Shown here: positions 1 through 7,848 of the stretch, one piece after another | How the letters are laid out: every line of letters begins with the position of its first letter | Numbering within the stretch: position 1 is the stretch's first letter | Assembly (NCBI GenBank): GCA_947495125.1 | Contig: CANLXL010000002.1 | Span: 496,001-560,000 of the forward strand | Direction of reading: 5' to 3' | Source of the DNA: an uncultured Flaviramulus sp. | GTDB lineage: Bacteria; Bacteroidota; Bacteroidia; Flavobacteriales; Flavobacteriaceae | DNA: 64,000 bases | Notes under the pieces: generated by a model | Seen by the model: only the letters and a program-made list of their open reading frames with translations | The model's database searches: none | Told to the model about the DNA's origin: nothing | Translations under genes and position numbers: made by a program

Positions 1-589
1 TGGCTTTAACCTGGCTTGATTGCGCAATTAAATTTTCGGCCTTGATATCACTTCCACTAGTTGCTTCGGCAATAAGTCTATCGGTTTTCCCCGAAATTTT
101 TAAATCACTACCGCTCGTCGATTTGCAATTTAGTATCGCTGTGTTTACATCAACTTTCATATCACTGCCACTTGTAGATTTTAATTCAAGTTGCTCAACG
201 CTAATCGTATTCGTTGAATATACATCACTACCACTGGTCGATATAATTTTGGAAATATCACTGAAAGTTACCATCACTTTCTGAGATTTAGATCTTCCGA
301 TGTTTTCTTTACAGTGGATTTTTAACGTGTTGTCGACCACTTCTGTGACGATAATGTTTAACAGGTTTTCGTCGGCTTCAACCGTAATATCTTGACGATC
401 GCCTTGCGTTAGATAAACATCTAAACCTTCACTGGCATGGATAGCTGTGAATGGTTCCGTGAGAGTTCTTTTTTCAATTTGAACATTACCATTGCCTTTA
501 ACCCCGGGATTAAAGTTCACATCGAAATTACATGAGAAAAGACTCAGGCTTAGTAATGTTGCTACTATAATTTTTGTTAGTGTTGTCAT
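1..589 (-). CDS. DUF2807 (head-GIN type) lipoprotein, C-terminus beyond window
   Basis: The reading frame opens with an ATG at 589 and runs off the left edge, so only about 196 N-terminal residues are visible. Residues 1-20 form a lipoprotein signal with lipobox LFSC (Cys20). The following region is DUF2807-like: a short LTEPFTAIHASEGLDVYL stretch followed by beta-helix coils that repeat an S-S-G-S-D turn every 19-21 residues at about 45-240. Family members are predicted surface or periplasmic beta-helix proteins of unknown ligand. It lies 107 bp downstream of the PspC gene on the same strand and is probably in the same PadR-controlled cluster. The family call is firm; the function is unknown. 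Confidence 0.8.
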   Translation of the reverse strand, partial: MTTLTKIIVATLLSLSLFSCNFDVNFNPGVKGNGNVQIEKRTLTEPFTAIHASEGLDVYLTQGDRQDITVEADENLLNIIVTEVVDNTLKIHCKENIGRSKSQKVMVTFSDISKIISTSGSDVYSTNTISVEQLELKSTSGSDMKVDVNTAILNCKSTSGSDLKISGKTDRLIAEATSGSDIKAENLIAQSSQVKA

Positions 590-696
590 AATTGCTCGTT
601 TTTTGATTGATTTTATTTAATACTTCAAATATCTGTTTAAAAATGCCCTACTCGTAACCTAAATATCTGAACTGTTGTTTTTTAATGATGAATTGT

Positions 697-2532
697 TTAA
701 TTGTTATCTGATTTCACCGATAGCCCGTCTTCATCTATTTCTACCTTTACTTTTTCAGAAGACCCTTTTATACCGCTGCCATCAATTTTTAAGGTGGAGC
801 TATCCACTTTTACCTCGATACCTTTGTTGTTTATTTTCAAGCTTGAATCTTTGTCTTTTAAATCGACATCTACTTCATATGCATCATTTTCACAATCTAA
901 ACATTCAATGTCATCTTCTATAATTTTTAGATAGTGATTAGTGTCGTCATGGGTAATGATGGTGCCGTTATAGTTTCTGTAATAGAAAAATGTTCTGGAA
1001 TTCTCATGACATTTTATTACTGTACCTTCAGGAAGGTACAAGGTTAAAATAATTTCCTGATCGCTGAATTTATTTTTGGGATTTGTAGTGAAATAAGAAT
1101 CCAGAAGTAACGTACCATCTTTAAGGGCATAGTGATAGTTAATATTTTTTGCACGCTCAATGGCTTTTTCATAGTTCCTCCCATCGGCACTCTTATCCAG
1201 ACTTAAAGTTGCTAAAGAATCTGTGGTTGATTTAACAATGATGATAATATCTGACGAATACATTGTTTTTTCTCCATTTTCATTATGAGCCACTTTAAAA
1301 GAGTTGCCATGCCTAAATGAGTAATCGTAAAGATCGTTTCCAACCATTTTTAAATTTATGGTATCGTTGGCTGTAATTTGTAACTCTTGTTTTTCTACGA
1401 CCCGCTCATCGAAGGCATGCTCACTAGCCTGCCTTACACCCACTATAACCAAACCGATAATAGAGATTAACCAAACTCCCAGTAAAGTGAATTTAGCAAT
1501 GTTACCAATCGATTTTAAATTATTGATAAGTATTTTTAAGCCTAGGTAGAACACAAAGAAAAACGGAATTCCAACCATAAAGAGGGTTAGTAAAGAGACC
1601 AGCCATAGCGGTGTATTTCCGGCGTTAACAATGTCTACAAGATCCAATCCGGGGATGTGAATAACATCGGCAACACCAACAGAGAATAAGGCTATAATTA
1701 AAGCGATGAGTGTGGTAGCTCCAATGATTACTAATAAAACACCTATAAATTTGGCAAAGATTTTGAAGAAAAACATGATGATATCTCCAATAGTATCGAA
1801 GAACGTTTTAGATGATGATTTTATCCGATTACCCTGTTTTTGAAAATCTACATTTTTGGCGACATCTGAAACCGATTCAGTGACATTTTTAGCCGCTCCA
1901 GAAACCGATTCGGTTACATTTTTAGCAACGTCTGTTACCGTATCTGTGACATTCTCAAAACCGTCTTTAATTTTTTTTTCGATGTTACTTATATTAACCG
2001 GTTCACCGGTCATCATTATTTTTTCTGCTGTCGTAGTAGCTTCAGGAACTAGAATCCATAATAAAATATATAATAGAATACCCGTTCCGGCTCCGAATAT
2101 AAGTATGATCCAGGCTAAACGAATCCAAATAGCATCAATACCAAAATAGTGGGCCAAGCCCGATGAAACACCACCAATGTATGAGTTATCCGTATCCCGA
2201 TACAATTTTCTGGAGGATGATGATTTTCTTTTGTAGTGCTTTTGAGGCTCATCTTCGAAAATCTCGTCATCAACCAGGTAATCTTCAGGTTGTCCCATAA
2301 TGGAAATGACTTCATCGACTTCTTTAATTCGAATGACTTGCTTTTCGTTTTGTACGCGCTCGTTAAAAAGTTCAGCAATTCGGGCTTCGATATCTGAAAT
2401 GATTTCAGAGCGCCCTTGAGAATCTGTAAATGAACGTTTTATAGCCTCAAGATAGCGCTGCAATTTTAAGTATGCATCCTCATCTATATGAAAAAATATA
2501 CCGGCTAAATTTATGTTGACTGTTTTATTCAT
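697..2532 (-). CDS. PspC domain membrane protein
   Basis: 611 residues. An N-terminal cytosolic segment (1-105) is followed by a PspC domain (about 108-168: GGVSSGLAHYFG, then a transmembrane helix ending in LWILVPEA). Residues about 195-230 hold tandem copies of an 11-residue unit of the type V-T-E-S-V-S-D-V-A-K-N. Three more membrane helices lie at about 260-288, 310-340 and 352-372, and a 240-residue beta-rich tail probably faces the periplasm. PspC proteins act in envelope-stress responses. Its ATG overlaps the TGA of the upstream PadR gene by 4 bp (ATGA), so the two are translationally coupled. Regulation by that PadR protein is inferred from the arrangement. Confidence 0.88.
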   Translation of the reverse strand: MNKTVNINLAGIFFHIDEDAYLKLQRYLEAIKRSFTDSQGRSEIISDIEARIAELFNERVQNEKQVIRIKEVDEVISIMGQPEDYLVDDEIFEDEPQKHYKRKSSSSRKLYRDTDNSYIGGVSSGLAHYFGIDAIWIRLAWIILIFGAGTGILLYILLWILVPEATTTAEKIMMTGEPVNISNIEKKIKDGFENVTDTVTDVAKNVTESVSGAAKNVTESVSDVAKNVDFQKQGNRIKSSSKTFFDTIGDIIMFFFKIFAKFIGVLLVIIGATTLIALIIALFSVGVADVIHIPGLDLVDIVNAGNTPLWLVSLLTLFMVGIPFFFVFYLGLKILINNLKSIGNIAKFTLLGVWLISIIGLVIVGVRQASEHAFDERVVEKQELQITANDTINLKMVGNDLYDYSFRHGNSFKVAHNENGEKTMYSSDIIIIVKSTTDSLATLSLDKSADGRNYEKAIERAKNINYHYALKDGTLLLDSYFTTNPKNKFSDQEIILTLYLPEGTVIKCHENSRTFFYYRNYNGTIITHDDTNHYLKIIEDDIECLDCENDAYEVDVDLKDKDSSLKINNKGIEVKVDSSTLKIDGSGIKGSSEKVKVEIDEDGLSVKSDNN

Positions 2533-2870
2533 TTTTTTGTTGTTTTTTGGCTTGTTACTATGTTCACTGCGTTTTGTAATTCATTCCAAGTGGTGTTCAA
2601 TTCTTTTAAAAATAGTTTACCGGTTTCGGTTAAACCATAATATTTTCTTGGAGGTCCGGAAGTCGATTCTTCCCATCTGTAATTTAAAAGTCCTGCATTT
2701 TTAAGCCTTGTTAGTAGCGGATAAATGGTGCCTTCTACCACAAGTAGCTTAGCGTCTTTTAGCGTGCCTAAAATTTCTGCTACATAGGCATCCTCATCTT
2801 TTAAGACGGATAGTATGCAGTATTCTAATACGCCTTTACGCATTTGTGCTTTTGTGTTTTCTATCTTCAT
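2529..2870 (-). CDS. PadR family transcriptional regulator
   Basis: 113 residues, typical for the short PadR class (winged helix plus a short dimerisation helix). The family pattern is visible: RKGVLEYCILSVL near residue 12, then GTIYPLLTRL near 47 and the wing GPPRKYYGLTETGK near 71. PadR proteins are usually repressors relieved by ligand or stress. It ends in a 4-bp overlap with the PspC gene, a pairing common in Bacteroidota, so it probably controls the PspC/DUF2807 genes and itself. No operator was identified with confidence. Confidence 0.92.
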   Translation of the reverse strand: MKIENTKAQMRKGVLEYCILSVLKDEDAYVAEILGTLKDAKLLVVEGTIYPLLTRLKNAGLLNYRWEESTSGPPRKYYGLTETGKLFLKELNTTWNELQNAVNIVTSQKTTKK

Positions 2871-2988
2871 ACTCTAAAGCGTTTTAATATTATGAAACTG
2901 TTCATTTTTTGATTGATTTGATTGATGAAATGATGATTTGATTAATGATATACCGAAACAATCCTGATGACCATTCAGGCATTATATA
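2871..2988. repeat. GATT/GATG-rich low-complexity spacer
   Basis: The spacer between the DUF4870 and PadR genes holds a run of short imperfect repeats of gattgatt and gatgat type (about 2911-2950). It is upstream of the PadR start on the minus strand and may include its promoter, but no clear -7 element is seen. It may simply be simple-sequence DNA. Confidence 0.35.
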
Positions 2989-3435
2989 TTATTTTAAAAA
3001 ATTGATTGTTAAAGGATAATGATACGTTTCTCCATCTCGGGCTTTCAAACTTGCTATAACAATAAAGACGAGTTCTAAGATGAAACCAATTATCGCAAAG
3101 GCTCCTAAAGCTCCTCCAATATATAAAAGGGGAGAAGGCTTGCCTATGTTTATATGAAAATCGTGAAACCCATTAAAATCAATAAAGTCAATACCATTAA
3201 ATAATTTGAAAATAAAGAAGGGCACACTTAGGGTACCTATAACAATGGTGTAAAGCAAAATACTCATTTGAAAATTTATGGCTTGTTTACCATGGTTATC
3301 AATAAACTCTGATTTTTCTTTATTCGTTATCCATAATATTATGGGCCCTATAAAGTTTCCCAGAGGAACTATAAACCTGCTAAAGGTCGATAGGTGGATA
3401 AAAGTTGCGATGTTTTTTTGGTGTTTGTCTATCAT
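2989..3435 (-). CDS. DUF4870 domain membrane protein
   Basis: 148 residues with the DUF4870 pattern: an N-terminal helix around FIHLSTFSRFIVPLGNFIGP, the charged loop NKEKSEFIDNHGKQAINFQ (about 43-61), and two further long hydrophobic stretches (about 65-85 and 110-135). DUF4870 proteins are small inner-membrane proteins of unknown function, often next to PspC or PadR genes as here. It ends about 120 bp before the PadR gene on the same strand, so co-transcription is possible but not shown. Confidence 0.85.
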   Translation of the reverse strand: MIDKHQKNIATFIHLSTFSRFIVPLGNFIGPIILWITNKEKSEFIDNHGKQAINFQMSILLYTIVIGTLSVPFFIFKLFNGIDFIDFNGFHDFHINIGKPSPLLYIGGALGAFAIIGFILELVFIVIASLKARDGETYHYPLTINFLK

Positions 3436-3578
3436 GATTTTAAAACATATAATAGTTTCTTATACAAATATATGTCTAAAAGAAGGTATTATGTTACGCA
3501 TAGTACTAAAAATTAACATAATTTTAACATATTGAAATATCATTTATTTTCGATAATTTTGATAAAAATGAATCATCA

Positions 3579-4034
3579 ATGAAGCTAACACCAAGTAAAA
3601 TAAATGCATTCAACATTTTTAAGCTGCCTTCCGTTTACTTGTTAGGTATAAGAGTGAAGTCTATCGATCGCGGTTGTTGCACGGTTTCGGTTAAACATCG
3701 ATGGATTAATCAAAATCCATTCAAGTCCTTGTTTTGGGCTGTACAAGGTATGGCAGCCGAATTGACTACCGGAGCACTCGTCATGGCTAAAATTCAGGAA
3801 AGTAGAAAAAAAGTGTCTATGCTGGTGACCACTAATAATGCGACATTTACTAAAAAGGCAACGGGTAGGGTCACTTTTGTCTGCAATGATGGTGAGTTAA
3901 TAGACCATGCACTTCAAAAGGCTATTGAAACCGGAGAGGGGCAAACCATTTGGATGAAGTCTGTCGGAACAAATACAGACGGTGTTGAAGTCTCTACATT
4001 TAATTTTGAGTGGAGCATCAAAGTAAAGAAGTAA
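3579..4034 (+). CDS. DUF4442 hotdog-fold thioesterase-like protein
   Basis: 151 residues matching the DUF4442 family of hotdog-fold proteins related to YiiD and acyl-CoA thioesterases. Diagnostic stretches are RWINQNPFKSLFWAVQGMA (about 42-60), the AAELTTGALVMAKI helix and the central beta strand KATGRVTFVCNDG (about 102-114). The substrate is unknown. It is a single gene, divergent from DUF4870 and about 200 bp from the next gene. The intergenic stretch 4035-4236 shows no recognised element. Confidence 0.8.
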   Translation: MKLTPSKINAFNIFKLPSVYLLGIRVKSIDRGCCTVSVKHRWINQNPFKSLFWAVQGMAAELTTGALVMAKIQESRKKVSMLVTTNNATFTKKATGRVTFVCNDGELIDHALQKAIETGEGQTIWMKSVGTNTDGVEVSTFNFEWSIKVKK

Positions 4035-4236
4035 GCAGTATTCAATCTGAGTATTCAGGAGTTCACGTTAAGAAAAGCTCTGCGTCTTAGTGTCTTTGCA
4101 AGAAAGAATATTATTGCAAGAAGCTTTTTGGAATTTAGAGTTTGAAAATTTATTTTTTTTTAAACCTTGTAACAAAACCACAAACCAACCAACATATAAA
4201 CAAAATAAATCTTTAAACGAATAAACTTTTTTAAAA

Positions 4237-5037
4237 ATGACATCACACGAAATTGACTATAGAATATACGGCGAAGAAATGCAGTATGTAGAAATCGAAT
4301 TGGACCCTCAGGAGGGCGTTGTAGCAGAAGCCGGAAGCTTTATGATGATGGATGACGGTATACAAATGGAAACTATTTTTGGCGATGGCTCACAGAAAGA
4401 CAGCGGGTTTCTAGGGAAAATTTTAGGAGCCGGGAAACGTATCCTTACTGGTGAAAGTTTATTTATGACGGCTTTTTATAATAACCTGGTTGGAAAGCGA
4501 AGTGTCTCATTTGCATCGCCTTACCCCGGAAAGATTATACCTATAGATTTATCTGAATTTGGAGGCAAATTCATTTGTCAGAAGGATGCTTTTCTTTGCG
4601 CTGCTAAGGGCGTTAGTGTAGGTATTGAGTTTTCTAAAAAGTTAGGACGCGGACTCTTCGGTGGTGAAGGTTTTATCATGCAAAAACTTGAAGGTGACGG
4701 TATGGCCTTTGTACACGCCGGAGGTACTATGGCTAAACGAGAACTACAGGCTGGAGAAACATTACGGGTAGACACGGGTTGTATTGTAGGGTTTGATCAA
4801 ACCGTAGATTACGATATCGAGTTTGTAGGTGGCATTAAAAACACCATTTTTGGAGGCGAAGGATTATTCTTTGCAAAACTCCAAGGGCCAGGCACTGTAT
4901 ATGTGCAATCATTACCTTTTAGTAGATTAGCAGGACGTGTTTTAGCCTCGGCTCCACAGGCAGGAGGGAAACGAAAAGGCGAAGGTAGTGTTCTGGGAGG
5001 TTTAGGTGATTTATTGGATGGAGACAACAGATTTTAA
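4237..5037 (+). CDS. TIGR00266 / AIM24 family protein
   Basis: 266 residues. The whole length fits the TIGR00266 (AIM24) family: the opening [20 protein letters not shown], a glycine-rich centre with [20 protein letters not shown] (about 138-157) and a second copy of the motif, [15 protein letters not shown], at about 205-220, giving the internal two-fold beta symmetry typical of the family. The C-terminus is a Gly/Lys-rich tail. Function in bacteria is unknown; a relative is needed for mitochondrial inner-membrane integrity in yeast. It is monocistronic by spacing. Confidence 0.88.
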   Translation: MTSHEIDYRIYGEEMQYVEIELDPQEGVVAEAGSFMMMDDGIQMETIFGDGSQKDSGFLGKILGAGKRILTGESLFMTAFYNNLVGKRSVSFASPYPGKIIPIDLSEFGGKFICQKDAFLCAAKGVSVGIEFSKKLGRGLFGGEGFIMQKLEGDGMAFVHAGGTMAKRELQAGETLRVDTGCIVGFDQTVDYDIEFVGGIKNTIFGGEGLFFAKLQGPGTVYVQSLPFSRLAGRVLASAPQAGGKRKGEGSVLGGLGDLLDGDNRF

Positions 5038-5163
5038 GTGTTAAAGTTCCTTTAAATATAGAAAGGCAGACAATTTTTTACTAAATTTATGTGTTTAATA
5101 AAAAATATAAAGCCTATACATAGATCTACTTTTTAATTTAAACCTAAACCCTTAATAGTAATT

Positions 5164-5361
5164 ATGGCGAGAGCAATGCTAGAGTATACTAAAACTGTAC
5201 TTAAAAAAGTCAGTTTTGATGCTACGTTGTTTTGCAAAGAAGTACAGAAGGCAGTAACGAGGTTACTTCCCTATGAGATTGAAGAGCTTAAAATTTTTAT
5301 TCATTCTCTAGTTCAGCAAAACCCAGAGTTAAATCAATGTTTAATTTATTTAAAACCATAA
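5164..5361 (+). CDS. Small conserved flavobacterial protein
   Basis: 65 residues, no signal peptide, mostly helical with basic and hydrophobic residues (ARAMLEYTKTVLKKVSFD, LLPYEIEELKIFIHSL). It has its own upstream spacer and a strong intrinsic terminator immediately after the stop codon, which argues for a real, independently expressed gene. I recall similar short proteins in flavobacterial genomes but cannot name a function. Confidence 0.65.
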   Translation: MARAMLEYTKTVLKKVSFDATLFCKEVQKAVTRLLPYEIEELKIFIHSLVQQNPELNQCLIYLKP

Positions 5362-5362
5362 A

Positions 5363-5390
5363 AAAAAAGCGACCAAAAGGTCGCTTTTTT
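5363..5390. terminator. Intrinsic terminator, probably bidirectional
   Basis: A GCGACC/GGTCGC stem with an AAAA loop is flanked by an A run on the left and a T run on the right. It ends the 65-residue gene on the plus strand and can also serve the oxyR-like gene, whose stop lies at 5418 on the minus strand. Confidence 0.9.
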
Positions 5391-5417
5391 AATAGAACAA
5401 CCTATCTTCAAATGTTC

Positions 5418-6356
5418 TTATTTTGGTAAGGGACTAATTATTTCAACATTTTGAAAGGCAATTGCACCTCGAATTATTCCGGCGATAACATCCTGTAGTG
5501 CTTCAATAATTTGCATTTTCAATTCACTTTTATGATAAATTATACTAACCTCCCTTGCTGGCGAAGGTTCATTAAAATAATGCAAATTCTCTTTTTCTTT
5601 ATCATTTATATCTAATGTATGTAAATAGGGTAAAAGCGTCATACCCAAGCCCTCGTTTGAAAGTTTAATAAGTGTTTCAATACTTCCACTTTCAAGCTGA
5701 AATTTATCGTCTGTATGATCCTTAAAAACTTTGCATAGATTAATAACACCATCTCTAAAGCAATGCCCGTCCTCTAGTAGTAACATGTCGCTAATATCTA
5801 AATCTGAGACATCAATTTTTTTCGTTCCATGAAGGCGGTGGTTTTTAGGAATATAACTCACAAAGGGTTCGTAATACAATACACGCTCCTTGATCAGTTC
5901 ATGTTCTAAAGGCGTCGCAGCAATAGCAGCATCCAGATGACCATCGGCAATTCTTAGCATGATTTCTTCTGTGGTTAACTCTTCAATTTTTAGCTTAACC
6001 TTCGGATGTTTTTTTATGAATGTCTTTAAAAACATAGGTAGTAGCGTTGGCATTACCGTGGGGATAATTCCTAATTTAAATTCACCACCAATAAACCCCT
6101 TTTGTTGATCTACAATATCTTGAATTCTGTAAGATTCATTAACAATATTCCGGGCTTGTGTTACAATTTTTCTTCCTACCTCGGTAAGTTCAATGGGTTT
6201 TTTGCTACGATCAAATATCTGGACATCGAGCTGATCTTCAAGCTTTTGAATTTGCATGCTTAGCGTAGGTTGTGTTACAAAACACTTCTCTGCAGCTTTC
6301 GTGAAATTCTGGTTTTCGGCAACCGCCAAAACATAATATAATTGTGTAATCGTCAT
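5418..6356 (-). CDS. oxyR: OxyR-type hydrogen peroxide sensor, LysR family
   Basis: 312 residues from the ATG at 6356; a longer frame would need a TTG 9 bp upstream. The LysR helix-turn-helix is at 1-60 (FTKAAEKCFVTQPTLSMQIQKLE) and the effector domain follows. The redox motif is visible: LLLEDGHCFRDGVINLC places two cysteines at residues 199 and 208, the same numbers as the disulfide pair of E. coli OxyR. Family knowledge: peroxide oxidises this pair and activates catalase, Dps and AhpC genes. It is divergent from dps with about 106 bp between starts. The gene name rests on the cysteine motif and this neighbour. Confidence 0.93.
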   Translation of the reverse strand: MTITQLYYVLAVAENQNFTKAAEKCFVTQPTLSMQIQKLEDQLDVQIFDRSKKPIELTEVGRKIVTQARNIVNESYRIQDIVDQQKGFIGGEFKLGIIPTVMPTLLPMFLKTFIKKHPKVKLKIEELTTEEIMLRIADGHLDAAIAATPLEHELIKERVLYYEPFVSYIPKNHRLHGTKKIDVSDLDISDMLLLEDGHCFRDGVINLCKVFKDHTDDKFQLESGSIETLIKLSNEGLGMTLLPYLHTLDINDKEKENLHYFNEPSPAREVSIIYHKSELKMQIIEALQDVIAGIIRGAIAFQNVEIISPLPK

Positions 6357-6388
6357 AGTAATCAATTTAGGCTATAAAAATATAAAAA

Positions 6389-6407
6389 CTATCAATAAAA
6401 TTTATAG
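6389..6407. promoter_or_regulatory. Candidate OxyR-like dyad upstream of dps
   Basis: An inverted repeat CTATcAAT-aaa-ATTtATAG (7 of 8 pairs) is centred at 6398, about 45 bp upstream of the predicted dps start. It contains CTAT and ATAG quarter-sites but not with the E. coli OxyR spacing, so assignment to OxyR is inferred from position between the two genes. Confidence 0.4.
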
Positions 6408-6428
6408 AAAGAGGTGTTAATTATAAAT

Positions 6429-6436
6429 TAAATTTG
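6429..6436 (+). promoter_or_regulatory. Bacteroidota -7 element of dps
   Basis: TAAATTTG fits the TAnnTTTG consensus exactly and lies 27 bp before the dps ATG. No -33 TTG is present at the usual distance, as expected of an activator-dependent promoter. Confidence 0.6.
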
Positions 6437-6462
6437 TTGTAAATAATTATAAAACATAAAAA

Positions 6463-6936
6463 ATGACACTTAATAGTTTAGGATTAGACAGCACAAAAGC
6501 CAAAGAAATTGCGACAGATTTAAACCATTTATTAGCTAATTTTCAAATATATTATCAAAATTTAAGAGGTATTCACTGGAATATTAAAGGGAAGCAGTTT
6601 TTCGATTTACATGTTAAATTTGAAGAACTGTATACCGATGCGAACACCAAAGTGGATGATATTGCTGAACGCGTATTAACTTTAGGAGAAACACCATTGC
6701 ATACGTTTGAAGATTATATGGCATCAGCCTTGGTACCAATTGGGAAAAACATCTCTAAAGATGATAAAGCAGTGCGCTTAATTGTAAGCTCCTTAAGCGA
6801 GCTTTTAAAAATTGAAAGAACTATTTTAGATAAATCCGGTGATGCTAATGATGAAGGAACGAATTCGATGATGAGCGATTTTATCACCGAACAGGAAAAA
6901 ACGGTTTGGATGATGAAGGCTTGGTTGGATGAGTAG
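6463..6936 (+). CDS. dps: Dps family DNA-binding ferritin
   Basis: 157 residues, the usual Dps length. The four-helix ferritin fold is evident with the ferroxidase residues in GIHWNIKGKQFFDLHVKFEELY (His and Asp/Glu, about 39-60) and the DDIAERVLTLGE stretch typical of Dps dimers. Dps oxidises ferrous iron with peroxide, stores ferric iron and protects DNA. It is transcribed divergently from oxyR and followed by a strong terminator, so it is a monocistronic member of the peroxide response. The link to OxyR is inferred from arrangement and the promoter dyad. Confidence 0.95.
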   Translation: MTLNSLGLDSTKAKEIATDLNHLLANFQIYYQNLRGIHWNIKGKQFFDLHVKFEELYTDANTKVDDIAERVLTLGETPLHTFEDYMASALVPIGKNISKDDKAVRLIVSSLSELLKIERTILDKSGDANDEGTNSMMSDFITEQEKTVWMMKAWLDE

Positions 6937-6950
6937 GTAAGCAAAACTGA

Positions 6951-6979
6951 AAAACTCGAAGTACCCCTTCGAGTTTTTT
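6951..6979 (+). terminator. Intrinsic terminator of dps
   Basis: ACTCGAAG/CTTCGAGT stem with a TACCC loop followed by a T run, 15 bp after the dps stop. Confidence 0.9.
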
Positions 6980-7061
6980 GTTGCACTACTGTTGTTTTAA
7001 TTACATATTTAAGATATATTCATGGCCTCAACGCAATCTCACTTTAAATTTGACCTAATAA

Positions 7062-7835
7062 ATGAATAAACTTACAATTGTTTTATCCTTAGCGATACTA
7101 TTATTTTCCTGTAAAAAAATGAATAATGACGATTGGGAGATCCTTTTTAATGGTAAAGATCTTAATGACTGGACCGTAAAGATTCATCATCACGATTTGG
7201 GAGATAATTATGCAAATACCTTTAGAGTTAATGAAGGTAAAATTCAGGTAAACTATGATGATTATGATGGGTTTAATGAACGTTATGGGCATTTGTTCTA
7301 CAACAAACCATTTTCGTCGTATCACTTAAAATTTGAATATAAATTTACAGATCAATGGCTCGAAGATGCCCCGGGCTATACGTATAGAAATAGTGGGATC
7401 ATGTTTCATTCGCAAGACCCAAGAACCATCTTAAAAGATCAGGATTGGCCTATTTCTGTTGAATATCAAATGTTAGCCGAAGAAAAAGAAGGAGCGCTTC
7501 GTCCTACCGGTAATATGTGTTCTCCTGGAACAGAGGTGATATACAACGGCGAAATGGATCCACGACATTGCATAAATTCGTCTTCGAAAACTTATAAATG
7601 GAATGTATGGGTAAAAGGGGATTTAATTGTTTATAAAGACTCGCTTGTCATTCATAAAGTCAATGGAGAAGAAGTGTTAAGGTATACTAAGCCACAAATA
7701 GGAGGTGGTGTAGCTAATAGGTTCGATCCTAGTATTAAAACAGATGGAAAGCTACTTACAGGTGGTTATATCGGGCTGCAATCTGAAGGTCAGGGGATTG
7801 AATTTAAAGAAATAAAGATAAGAGTACTTGATTGA
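7062..7835 (+). CDS. DUF1080 lipoprotein (3-keto-disaccharide hydrolase family)
   Basis: 257 residues with a lipoprotein signal (lipobox LFSC near residue 16). The rest is a single DUF1080 concanavalin-like domain: WEILFNGKDLNDWTVK at about 25-40, then YHLKFEYKF, YRNSGIMFHSQ (about 110-120), VEYQML and the C-terminal GYIGLQSEGQGIEFKEIKI. The Pfam family was named for a 3-keto-disaccharide hydrolase, but members vary and activity here is not proven. It converges on the planctomycete-type cytochrome operon with 13 bp between stops, and DUF1080 genes are frequent companions of that set, suggesting a shared carbohydrate role. Confidence 0.85.
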   Translation: MNKLTIVLSLAILLFSCKKMNNDDWEILFNGKDLNDWTVKIHHHDLGDNYANTFRVNEGKIQVNYDDYDGFNERYGHLFYNKPFSSYHLKFEYKFTDQWLEDAPGYTYRNSGIMFHSQDPRTILKDQDWPISVEYQMLAEEKEGALRPTGNMCSPGTEVIYNGEMDPRHCINSSSKTYKWNVWVKGDLIVYKDSLVIHKVNGEEVLRYTKPQIGGGVANRFDPSIKTDGKLLTGGYIGLQSEGQGIEFKEIKIRVLD

Positions 7836-7848
7836 AACATGTCGTGAC

